Assembly: GCA_949751835.1 (NCBI GenBank)
Contig: CATKHK010000068.1
Span: 186,001 to 250,000 of the forward strand
Length of the DNA stretch: 64,000 bases
Source of the DNA: Blepharisma japonicum
Lineage: Eukaryota; Ciliophora; Heterotrichea; Heterotrichida; Blepharismidae
Direction of reading: 5' to 3'
Position 1 is the stretch's first letter, and every line of letters begins with the position of its first letter. Shown here piece after piece: positions 21,305 through 30,805 of this stretch. The position numbers and the translations under genes are program-made. The notes beneath the pieces are model-generated. The model made no database searches. It saw nothing but the letters and a program-made list of their open reading frames with translations, and was not told where the DNA came from.

Positions 21305-22321
21305 ATGGACGATAACAATTTTGAACTTCAGCAAATTGTTTGGGCAAAAATTCGTGGCTACCCTTGATGGCCTGGAGTTGTATAATTTAAACAGATTCAT
21401 TCCATAGAGCATAGAAAAAATGAATCAGAAAATGAAAAACTTTTTATAGTCTATTTTATAGGTGAAAACACACAGTAAGTATTATTCAGCGCTTCTTTGA
21501 CATCAAAATATATAAATGACTTTGAAAAATTTTATGAACAGTATTCTAAAAGCAAAAACAAAGTAAATTTTAAGCAGTGGCTATCAAGCTGCATACAAAC
21601 AGGAAAACAATTGTTCGATGGGGAATTAGATGTAATGGATTTGGTGAATATTAATGATGCTCTGATAAGAAATAGACAAAGATCGAAATCTCAAAAAAAT
21701 GACTGCTATAAAGCTGTAAATGAGCAGCTTATCAATCTTAAATTGTGCTTGGAAAAACAGATAAATAGTGATATTAAATTAAATCCACAGAAATCTAAAG
21801 ATGAGCTTGAAAAATATCAAAGCTCAATTATTCGATTTATCAGAGGAATAGCACAACAAGAAAGCAGTATCGGTGGGCTCTGTGATTGTTTATATGAGCT
21901 TTCCAAATTCGACATATCTTATCAAAGTCCAATTGAAAAGCTTGTTAAATTACTTATAAATGTGTGTGTTCATAGTAGTTGTAGCAAACTGAAAGAAGTA
22001 GCGTTTTTGGCTCAAAAATTAAGGGATTTCTGGAATTCAAAATCTGAAGAGAATAATACTTTAGAAAAAAAATCCGAATGGCCATATGTGTATGATAAGA
22101 AATTAAGAAAAAATGTCTGCTGGAAGATTTTCAAAGTTTTAGAACAAAAAGATTTTGATACACAAACAGCTCAAGAACTTGCGATCACAATAGAAGAAAA
22201 TCTGAGAAAAAAAGACCCATCTATGTCGGGCTACTATAGAAATTTGTTTAGAAAAATGATCAGAGATATTAAATATTTAAGTCCAGTAGTTTATCGAATT
22301 GTTAGAAATGAAGTAGCCTAG
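21305..22321 (+). CDS. PWWP protein with TFIIS-like N-terminal and central domains
   Basis: Encodes 328 aa after removing two 15-nt introns (21380-21394 and 21475-21489). The N-terminal PWWP domain reads VWAKIRGYPWWPG, the first Trp of PWW being TGA at 21365-21367, then VYFIGENTHAS across the second intron. Residues about 150-215 resemble the TFIIS LW/TND helical bundle (KLVKLLIN, LKEVAFLAQKLRDFW). Residues about 240-325 resemble the TFIIS central domain that binds Pol II (RKNVCWKIF, AQELAITIEENL, YYRNLFRKMIRDI). The TFIIS zinc ribbon with its DE catalytic pair is absent. Inference: a chromatin-reading transcription elongation factor, possibly without RNA-cleavage stimulation. Confidence 0.8.
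21380..21394 (+). other. 15-nt intron 1, PWWP-TFIIS gene
   Basis: Sequence GTATAATTTAAACAG; removal joins WWPGV to the following strand of the PWWP fold in frame. Confidence 0.88.
21475..21489 (+). other. 15-nt intron 2, PWWP-TFIIS gene
   Basis: Sequence GTAAGTATTATTCAG; it contains the TAA that would stop the frame and its removal gives the conserved GENTHAS strand. Confidence 0.9.
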
Positions 22322-22558
22322 ATATCAAACATTAGGTGCTAAATTATGTATTATTAGCCTAATAATTCTAAATTATAGTATTTACTTTTACTATTACTTT
22401 CTTATTTATATTTTCTATTTAAAAATTTCTTTCTAAACCATTTAATTATTGATAAGCCTAATTAATTTTTTAAAATTATTATTAGAAATAAAATCAATTA
22501 ACAATGCCTTGTTTTGAAAATCAGCTTTTATCGCATATAATTTGTTAATAAAAATAAA

Positions 22559-23566
22559 ATGAAAGAAATTCTCACTTTTCAATTAGGCAATCAAGGCAAT
22601 TTTGCAGGTGCTTATTTTTGGCAAATTCAAGATTGTTATCAGCGTGGCTTTGAATTTCACGACCCATTTTTTATTCAAAATTCAGAACGATACTATCCTC
22701 GAATGATAGGCCTCGACTGAAAAGCTAGCCTATCATACCCAACCCCAAGACTACCCCAAGCTGAAATTTTATGGTAATTTTTTATCAGGGAGGGAAATAT
22801 CAAAAAATTCGAATCCGAAGCCTCCTCTGACCCTAAATGAACAGACTTAATAATAGGGATGCTTGACTCCAAAAATTTGATGCCCTGTTATAGAGATGAC
22901 CCTATGCGCGACGATTTAGAAGAAAAAATCAGATGGCTAGCAGAAAAATCAGAATCAGCCCAGGGCTCACATATTTTTGCAGACTGTGAATTTAGCAATT
23001 ATTTACTTGAAACTATTGAAATTTGTGAAGATTTTTTCCCAAAATTGCCAACTTTTTTGATGTCGTTTAACTATAAAATGTCAATTGAAGAAGAATTTAT
23101 GATGCATGAACTCTCGAATTATTCACAAATTTTACATGTGGTTTGTAATCAAGCTGTCGATAAAACAGGCTGGGCAGCTGCAGCGACGGTATTGGATTCT
23201 GCCTGTTATTGGTATAGAAATCAAGAGCAAAGGATAGCAAATATTATTCAAGGACTAATGCCGAGGAGCCAAGGAAATTTGGTGTCAGCAGAAATGTTTG
23301 GAGATTTTGAATATAAACTTGGGCCCAGTGGAGATGAGATTTATTCTCTTGAATTTTCGAGAGGAGATGAGAGCTGTGAAGCTGTGCCAATTCCTAATGG
23401 ATTCCCTATTTCTTTTGAAAGAGAAAATATAAAAATTTCTGCTAATACAGGGATTTATGAATTTTTGGAAGATTTCAAGCAGAGACCTGACCATAACCAT
23501 AATCGTGATGAGCTGTTGGAAACAAGAAATTATTTAAGCTCGCTAAAAGATAACTATATGTTATAA
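22559..23566 (+). CDS. Misato/DML1-like tubulin-related protein
   Basis: Encodes 330 aa after a 15-nt intron at 22774-22788. The N-terminus MKEILTFQLGNQGNFAGAYFWQIQD matches the Misato segment, itself related to the tubulin N-terminus, and is followed by PRMIGLDWKASLSYP with a TGA-coded Trp. Later stretches such as KTGWAAAATVLDSACYW fit the tubulin-like part. The protein is shorter than animal or fungal Misato (about 450-570 aa), so it may have lost C-terminal sequence. Known: Misato/DML1 acts in mitochondrial distribution and in tubulin-chaperone (TCP-1) complexes. Confidence 0.8.
22774..22788 (+). other. 15-nt intron, Misato-like gene
   Basis: Sequence GTAATTTTTTATCAG; removal links ILW to the downstream exon. 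Without it a TAA stops the frame. Unlike the other 15-nt introns, the A lies at position 11, not 10. Confidence 0.9.
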
Positions 23567-23623
23567 GCTAATTTTATTCCAGAATAATGAAGATAACAAT
23601 AAATAGATTATTACTTTTCTTAG

Positions 23624-23845
23624 CTTTTACCTAACGATATTGAACTTTGAGACCTCGCAGTCATGATGTACGGAATTTTCTTAATCCAATCAGTATTTTT
23701 CGTATCCGACTCACGTGATTTCTACCAAAAAGTCCAATGGATGATTGCCTAGGACATTGGAATCGACCCTAAAGCCCCTTACAAAGAGCCAGATGTCGAA
23801 TTAGAAATGCTACAAGACGAAGACGTTGAGAGTTTAGGTGAATAA
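23624..23845 (+). pseudogene. Gene fragment with an in-frame TAG, family unknown
   Basis: A 74-codon frame with C-rich, gene-like codon choice: PNDIELWDLAVMMYGIFLIQ (hydrophobic), then FYQKVQWMIA, TAG at about 23753, then DIGIDPKAPYKEPD and an acidic end, TAA 23843-23845. No upstream exon connects: a TAG closes the frame just before 23624 and no GT is available for a 15-nt intron. It looks like the 3' end of a membrane-protein gene left behind. I do not recognise the parent family. It could also be a short real gene with an unusual intron. Confidence 0.45.
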
Positions 23846-23857
23846 TCTTAATTTAGC

Positions 23858-24793
23858 TTATATGAAATACCCAAATAAATCTGACTCTGTGATAATCATT
23901 TCTAGTCGACTATCATTCAGCTTATAAAGTTTCCTTTCATGAGACGCTGCAAGTTTTTGTATCATTGTTTTCATGGTGTCGTCTTCCGTAATTGTTCCAA
24001 ATCTTGACAGTCCATAGTCCTCACTTTCATTATTTATCTCTCCAAGGACAGTTAATATAGAAGTCTGAGGGGTCAAATAATTCCCAGATCTAATAATTTG
24101 TGGGATATCAGATAAAAATAACACCCCAGCTACTCTATTAGTTTCGTCTAGTAATGGTAAAGAGGACAATTTATTGTTTGCCATAACTCTTAAAGCTTGA
24201 ATTAAAGTAGCGTCTGAAGAAATTGTGGTAATGTTCTGCGTGGTTCCAATATTGAACTCTTTTAATGGTAAATCAAATAAAGTTGAGTCAGCCACATAAT
24301 TTTCCACAAAAAATCTTAAGACTGCTTCCATACTTAAAATTCCAAGGACTAAGTTTTGCTTTGGCTCTATGATAGGAATTCTGTGTAAATGGTTGTTTTT
24401 TAGAAGCTGAGTAGCGCTTAATAAGTTATCGTCGCTGGTGACTGCAATAAAGCCTGACTGTGAAGTTTCTTCTCTTCATACTGAAAGTGTTTTTAATTTT
24501 AATTTGGTAATGATCTGCAGCTCTTCAAGCTCCATATCGTCTTCACTGTATTGAGAAATAATGATTTCTAATAAATCACGGTCAGTCACAACTCCTACGA
24601 AGTTCAAGTTTTCAGGATCTCATATGAGAGCGACATCTTGACGGTGGCCCAAACTTAGCTCGATAACATCTAATAAGCATAAATCTTTGTCTAAAACTAA
24701 CACTTTGCCTGAAGGGGGTAGCATTTCATATAAGCTTTCTGTATGCAGAAACCTACTGACACTTTGCTTTACGTTTTGTTTGTCCTCTTCCAT
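23858..24793 (-). CDS. AMPK gamma subunit (SNF4-type) with four CBS motifs
   Basis: Encodes 311 aa with two TGA-coded Trp. Four CBS repeats fill the protein: RFLHTESLYEMLP..VALIWDPENLNFVGVVTDRDLLEII; the second with LLKNNHLHRIPIIEP and LGILSMEAVLRFF; the third with ALRVMANNKLSSLPLLDETNRVAGVLFLSDI; the fourth with ITESDLFGYFI. The LHRIPI motif and order match yeast Snf4 and animal AMPK-gamma, which bind AMP/ADP/ATP and regulate the kinase. Length is as in the family (about 320 aa). Kinase and beta subunits are not in the window. Confidence 0.9.
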
Positions 24794-24907
24794 ATGGATT
24801 TAATTAAGATTATAAAAATATCAATAATTAAATTCTGTTATAGCTCTAGTAAATTAGAAATTCTCCAAGAAAAAAATAAATTATATGGAAAAATATAAAG
24901 AATATCC

Positions 24908-27151
24908 TTATCTGCCATAATACATATTGGGCTTGTATGCTTTTGGAATTAAGCTTGGAGGGTATAAGACAGGATCGTCTATTTCTGTTTTTCCATCACT
25001 TAAAAAGTTAAGCCGTTCTTCATTTAAAGGTGCAACTCTATTGCCTATTGGTCTCACAGCTATAATTCTTTCACTTTCAGAATCGCCTCTTGAGACTGTT
25101 TTTGCTGAGTTTCTTTCTGAATCATTATTTGGCACCCCAATGTAGCCTGCAGGGCCTACCACTTCTTGTTTTTCATTAAATTTGACAAGGTTGGCTTGGA
25201 CTCTATTTGATCTTCCTGGCTTATAAATAATCATATTTTCTCCTTTATCTTGTTTATTTTGTTCTGTTTGTTCTTCCATTACTTTATCAAGAGTTCCTTG
25301 AAAATCTTTTTCAATATATCTTTGTTCTCTTGTAAACATTTCTTCATCACATGCTCCACATATAATCATTGCATTTGCAGAAACTTCCATGCATCCACCA
25401 ATTATTTGTGCTATATAAATTGCAAGGGCTAATGCATAGATTGACGGTCCTAACCTAGAAGTGATAGTATTTTCATCAATACTTGTATTTCATTCACTGA
25501 AAACTACCATCAAAATATAAGTAATTGTAAACCCTGAAAGCGCTAACATAATTTTCAATAAAAATATTGAAAAACTACCTGCACTAAGCGGCTCTTTAAT
25601 ACGTTTTCCATTTCTTAGTAGTAGGAAATACGATTCTTTTGCAGAAATTACATATGGTTTTGCAAAAATTGCAAGATAAATATATGAATATTTCGTATAA
25701 TATTTTAAAAAATTTTCATATAAAGCTAAACAAGGGCAACAGATGCCTACCCAGAATTTTGAGCATTTAGAGGTTTTATTTGGATAGGTTTTTGACCTCA
25801 AAAATTTAAAAAAAATGATAGGAAAAGTAAACAGCATATTAAATAATGCTCCTCTGATAACTGATCCAATATGATATCTCATTACATTTTTATACGATCT
25901 CCCTAATGGGCTCCACATAACTGATTTTTCTCTATTGAAATACCAGAATCCAATAGCTCCTCCTATAACAAATTCTGAAATAGCTACTAAAAATTCTAGT
26001 CACCAAAATACCATGAAAATGACGAATAATAAAATTCATTTATTGCTGGTGTCATATTTTATATTTTTTATTTCACCTCCAGGGACTTTATTATTAGTTA
26101 GAGTTTCTGTGCTTCCCATACTAAGCGTTCATGCAATTATCAGTATAAAGAAGGATAAGACAAACAACCCTATAAAAACTTGGCTTGCTATATATCAATA
26201 TAGCTTATCAATTTTATGAATAGGCTTGCAGGTATGTTTAACCATTTCTATGCTCAGCTTCATTTTTGGCTTGAAAATATAAATTTGGCACAAGAAAAAT
26301 AAAATTATCCCAATCGTCAAAAATGCTAAAATAAACAATCCTAAACTTGGGCCATGCTTGCAATATTTTGGGTCTACTCCATCTTGTGTTGAGCAAAGCA
26401 TATCATAAGTAATTTTATAATCCGCAAAAAACAGTAGGACAATAATTACAAGAAAAATCCCAGTTTCAATCATTGCCAGAATTAAAAACCTCATCATAAA
26501 TTCTATATAAAAATTACTTTCATTCCGAAACGCAAAGAAAAAAATAGCCCCATGCACAAATGCACAAATAACCCCAGCAACAATTGCATACCAAACTAAT
26601 AATAAATCTCCGGCACCTCTTCTTAAAATTTGTATTGTTGCATAAATTTCATCTAAAACATTTTTTCTGTCTGATGAGTCTGCTGGGACACAGTCATATC
26701 CGAATACAGTGCATGGGATGCTGTCCCAGCACCCTCATTCTGTTAATTCTGTTTTATGGTCTGTGCCATAGTAACAAATTGATGATTTTTCGACTGTTGT
26801 AGGGCAGCTTTTTAGACAAAGAGAAATTGTAGTGTCTGATGGAACTGGGTAATACATGTATTCTCGGCTGGAAAGACCGTCCAGCCCACAAGCCTCAGCG
26901 CGGAAGTCTCAGCCGTAAACTAAAGTTCTGACGTCGCCTTCTATGAAAATATATATAATTGCTCCTAAAAAGCCTGAATTTGCGATTATGAAAAATACGA
27001 GCCATGCTAAGTCTGTGCATTTTCGTGTTGTTTCAGGGCCCATGAATCCTTGATCACCTTTTAAAGTAGAGTTGAGAGGATGAGACTGTTCTTTGTATTC
27101 TCATTTTTCTACTTGAGAAAGACTCGAATATGTTTCGGGTGTTACATTCAT
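24908..27151 (-). CDS. Choline transporter-like protein (SLC44/CTL family)
   Basis: Encodes 747 aa; many Trp codons are TGA, so it looks shattered under the standard code. Family landmarks: RKCTDLAWLVFFIIANSGF at the first membrane helix, an extracellular Cys-rich loop (residues about 80-200), LLLVWYAIVAGVI, the RYHIGSVIRGALFN segment, an intracellular Cys cluster (CCPCLALYENF), YSYIYLAIFAKPYVISAKESYFLLLRN, and ALAIYIAQIIGGCMEVSANAMIICGACDEE near the end. About ten membrane helices. The C-terminal 140 residues are a charged cytosolic tail. Known: SLC44 members transport choline or ethanolamine. Confidence 0.93.
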
Positions 27152-27262
27152 TTGTAAATTTATTATATGTGTTGGAAATTATAATTTTTTAAAAAATTTA
27201 GGATAGAGAAGAAGATTAAATGATTTTAAAAAGATAATAATGAAGTATGTGATTAACTAAAA

Positions 27263-27781
27263 TTAAGATTTACTCCTAAAGCCGAATTCTTCAGGGCATA
27301 TAAGTAATCCTCCTATGACTCCAAATGCTAGAGTTCTTTTGAATCTTTTGAAAATTCCAGAGCTTAGGGTAAAAATCATAGTTGCCGTTCCATAAAATGC
27401 TGCTTTTCTCATAATATATGGAGTGTTCATAAGAAAGCTTTTTCTTTTACTTTTGATTAATTCAAAATTCTGATATATTTTAGGCCATTTATTTCCTAGC
27501 TCCTCTTGATTTGTAAAATTTCTAAATGAAGTTTTTATGCCTTGCAGATAAGGATCTAATAAAGTTCCTAAGACTGATGTAGCTTTGGATACTTCTTTTT
27601 GTGTATCATCATCTAATCCTGCGTAATTTTTTATTTTATTTTCAACTTTATCCACAATATATTCCGCGGCTTCTTCTTTTGCTTTTTCGATTTCTTGAGA
27701 TTTTGCAGTTTTTACCTCATTGATTTTTTGTGATGCAGATAAATTTTTATCGTTCTGATTTTGGGTATTTTCTGTACTCAT
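27263..27781 (-). CDS. Small membrane protein, possible MICOS MIC26/27-like (copy A)
   Basis: Encodes 172 aa. A charged N-terminal region rich in Lys/Glu leads to two close hydrophobic segments near residues 125-165: KAAFYGTATMIFTLSSGIFKRFKRTLAFGVIGGLLICPEEF. The pattern of a hydrophobic helix, a basic KR-x-x-RTL turn, a Gly-rich helix and a terminal PE resembles apolipoprotein O (MIC26/27) subunits of the mitochondrial cristae-organising MICOS complex. Paralog of the next gene upstream (27885-28523), same strand, 100 bp apart. The family call is inference from a short region. Confidence 0.55.
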   Translation of the reverse strand: MSTENTQNQNDKNLSASQKINEVKTAKSQEIEKAKEEAAEYIVDKVENKIKNYAGLDDDTQKEVSKATSVLGTLLDPYLQGIKTSFRNFTNQEELGNKWPKIYQNFELIKSKRKSFLMNTPYIMRKAAFYGTATMIFTLSSGIFKRFKRTLAFGVIGGLLICPEEFGFRSKS

Positions 27782-27884
27782 TTTTTTCTATTTGATGGTA
27801 AATATTAGAACTTCAATATGCAGTAATTATTAAATGGCTAGCTCGTTGTTTTTTAATTTAAATTATTGGCTTTATATAAAAATA

Positions 27885-28523
27885 TTAATTAGAAGGCTTA
27901 GAGAGCGTAAAATATTCTGGAACTATAAGTAGGCCGCCAAAGATTGCAAAAAATAAAGTCCTTCTGCATCTTTTAAAAATACCTGAACTAAGATAAAATA
28001 CTGCTCCAATTAAACCATAGTAAATATATTTTCTATTTTGATAAGATATTTCTTTTAAAAGCTGCTGCCTAGTTTTGCATATTTTTTGGTAATGCTTATA
28101 AGCTTCTGGCATTCTTTCTTTAAAGCGCTCTTGAATTCTTAGCTCTCTCAAATAATTTCTAAGCCTATCTGCATAAAAAGTAATTTTCTCTTTAAGCTCT
28201 TTTTTTGTTTCAGGAGCATTTTCTTTAGCTTGCTGGACTTTCTCTTTAATGGCATCTGCATGAGGCTTAATATTGTTTTTTAGCAGCTCAATTGAGGGTT
28301 TTATATTAGATTTGGCTTCTTCTATTTTATTTAGAGCTTCTATTTTTGATTCAATCGCATGATCTTTGGCTTTTTGGAATTTATCTTTAATTAAATCTTT
28401 ATGTGGCTCCATGCTATTTTTTAGTTTTTCCAAGGATTCATTTGCTTTTGATTTAGCTTCTTCAAATTCTTTGCTTTCTTTGATTTCTTCAGATTTTTCT
28501 TTTAGTCAATCTTTTATCCTCAT
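27885..28523 (-). CDS. Small membrane protein, possible MICOS MIC26/27-like (copy B)
   Basis: Encodes 212 aa from ATG 28523, with a TGA-coded Trp at residue 6. The N-terminal 110 residues are apolipoprotein-like amphipathic helical repeats (KPHADAIKEKVQQAKENAPETKKEL; an 'EPHKDLIKDKFQKAKDHA' unit is similar). The C-terminal module (YYGLIGAVFYLSSGIFKRCRRTLFFAIFGGLLIVPEYF) matches copy A closely. Amphipathic repeats plus a two-helix GxxxG-type end fit the ApoO/MIC26-27 plan, but no search was possible. Confidence 0.55.
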
Positions 28524-28713
28524 TTAATTATTTTTATTAATTATGCAAATCTTATAGAATCTTATTATAAGCAATGAGAAATATATAGAGCATTGAATAT
28601 TTGCCATAAATTTGTTTTAAGTTAAAATTAAAGCTATCTGATTTGGCCTCATAGAAAAAGTTAATCTTTTATACGATATTTCAGGAAAACTGATATCTTA
28701 ATAAACACTTTAT

Positions 28714-29049
28714 TTATGGTCTCGCTGGGATGGTTTCAATTAAAGCAATTTCAGACAGCATCCTCAAAAACGATTCCAGTTGATACTTTTCTGGAATAAT
28801 AAAAGATCCTCCAGATTCCTCATAAGTTTTTTCATTTTGGCTGTTTTGCTGCCCAATTATCTCATAATATCTGTCAATATTCTGCTCATCCAATTCCTCA
28901 AGTAACAAATTCTCTATTAAATGCTTCTTCTCAGGCTGAGATTCAACATGTCTGTCTCTATGCTCTCTACAAAAGCAAAGGCCATCTTTTTCACATGCAC
29001 AAATACAGATCACAAGCTGCCTGCATCCTTGGAAACTACATCTAACCAT
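28714..29049 (-). CDS. Small Cys/His zinc-finger protein (B-box/AN1-like)
   Basis: Encodes 111 aa. Residues 4-36 hold a compact cluster: CSFQGC, then CICACEKDGLCFCREHRDRH, i.e. about six Cys and two His with spacing like a B-box or AN1 finger. The rest is an acidic helix-rich tail without recognised domain. Probably a protein-protein interaction module. Ends in TAA. Confidence 0.65.
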   Translation of the reverse strand: MVRCSFQGCRQLVICICACEKDGLCFCREHRDRHVESQPEKKHLIENLLLEELDEQNIDRYYEIIGQQNSQNEKTYEESGGSFIIPEKYQLESFLRMLSEIALIETIPARP

Positions 29050-29096
29050 TTTTCCAATATTATTAATTTGCCATACTTGACTATCTAGAAAAATTA

Positions 29097-30425
29097 TTAA
29101 TTGTCTGAATTTGAGTGAATTCTATCAAAATCTGTTTGGTTTCTTTCGTCTCCAAGTGGCTTACGCTCTGGCGTCATCAACTCAATTCTAACTTCTCTAT
29201 GATAATATGCATAACAAAATATAATTGACATAGGAATCAAAAATATGTTGGAAAATAGCAGCCCAAAAGGCCCAAATGTAAGGCAAACTGGTGGGAGCTC
29301 GTTTTGTTGGGCTTCACGCTGACAATCTGTGGTAAGACTTGCTCCGCTGAAATAAAACCAAAGAGTGGTTGCCAATAAGTTAAAAAATGATACACCTACA
29401 GCATATGAATAATTCATAATAGGAAATCCGTAGTTTTTGCTCATCAAGATTTTGATATAAGTTTGTAAAAAGAAAATCAAAAATACAACAGCAATTATTT
29501 CACAAATAGCAAACCCTTTAAAAGCAGATGAAAGACTTGAATACAACTCACAGCTTCCTGTGGCTGTTTCGTCAACACAGCTTATAGATTCCAAACAATT
29601 TCAGTTCAAATTAATAATATTTTCGTCACAGTCTTTACATGTCGCTAAGCCTCCTTCCCAATAAGAATTCCCTGTAAATCGGAGCACCCATCTACCATAG
29701 TAAAGGATAATGCCGAGCAGGCAAATCCCTGCTGCAAGCAATACACCTACTCTATGCATTCAATATTTCATAGAAAATCTAGTCACAGGGGCATCAAGTG
29801 AAATTGTGTCCAAGCAAGTGCTCAAGCTTGTTCTTTTCTGTATTTTCATCGATAAATAAAGAGCTATAATAGAGAAAAAGCTCAAAAATATACAAATTAC
29901 AGCTATAACAGAACCATCTCTTGATGCCAAATGAAGACTGGCCGATAAAGAGGCCCTTTCTTCAGATATTAATTCTTCATTTATGAGATAGCGCCAATAT
30001 AAATAGCCGATTAAATGCGAAATCCCCATAAGTGAGCTTAACAAATACACACTATTAGAAATATAGTGTTTGTACCAATAACTCAGTAATAACTTTTCAA
30101 TTAACAGTAATCCAGAGATAAAGGCAAAAAATTCAAGACCAATATAGGCATTTGAAGCCTTTGACCCTGCTGTGAATTCTAAACAATTTTTTAAATTCTG
30201 AGGCGAGATACAGGTGAAGACTGAAAAACATTTCCAATCCCAAGTTTTATATGGACCTCCACAGTCCTTGCAGCTTCAAAGACCCATATGATAAAGCTCG
30301 TTTCCGTCCTGAATTGTTGCTCAATTGATGCTTAGAGAAGAAATCATCATTAAAACTAAGCAGACTATGAATAAAGAAATAGGTATCAGCGTTTGTCTTT
30401 TCTGTCATCTTTCAATACTCAGCAT
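29097..30425 (-). CDS. Multi-pass membrane protein built from two tandem modules
   Basis: Encodes 442 aa with several TGA-coded Trp. The protein is an internal duplication. Each half has a hydrophobic helix, an extracytoplasmic Cys-rich segment beginning GL-x-x-CKDC (SCKDCGGPYKTWDWKC in the first, TCKDCDENIINLNWNC in the second), a second disulfide-like pair, then three further helices. The module boundary is near residue 245. The C-terminus is a charged cytosolic tail ending HSNSDN. No named family is recognised. Start chosen at the ATG at 30425, directly before the first hydrophobic segment (LIPISLFIVCLVLMMI). Confidence 0.7.
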
Positions 30426-30805
30426 TTTTATCAAAAGGAATATACATTTTAAGTTAAAAATGATGAAGATAAAGAAGAAATTTAATTTTGACATGAGAAA
30501 GCAGATTTAGAAAATTTAATTAAAATATCAATGCTCTGTCTTTTATAATTAATCTTATATACAAAAATATGTGGATTTTAGTTTTTAAGGTAGGCTTAAA
30601 TTAAAATTTTTTTCGTTTTGGAATTTTATTTAAAGCTTGATATTGCTTTAAAAATTATTAGCAGAGATAAAAATAAGTTTATTTCTTAAAAATAACACAT
30701 CACGTTGGACAGTGGTTTTTGCCAAAGGAATCCTCATATTTTTTAATACGTCATCTTTCCTAATTATGCTTCGATAAATTTTATGTGGTATATAATTTTT
30801 AAATC
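30426..30805. other. Divergent intergenic region
   Basis: 380 bp between two divergent genes, strongly AT-rich. A small + frame at 30325-30510 overlaps the coding start of the minus gene and looks like a shadow. No RNA gene or clear promoter element recognised. Confidence 0.5.
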
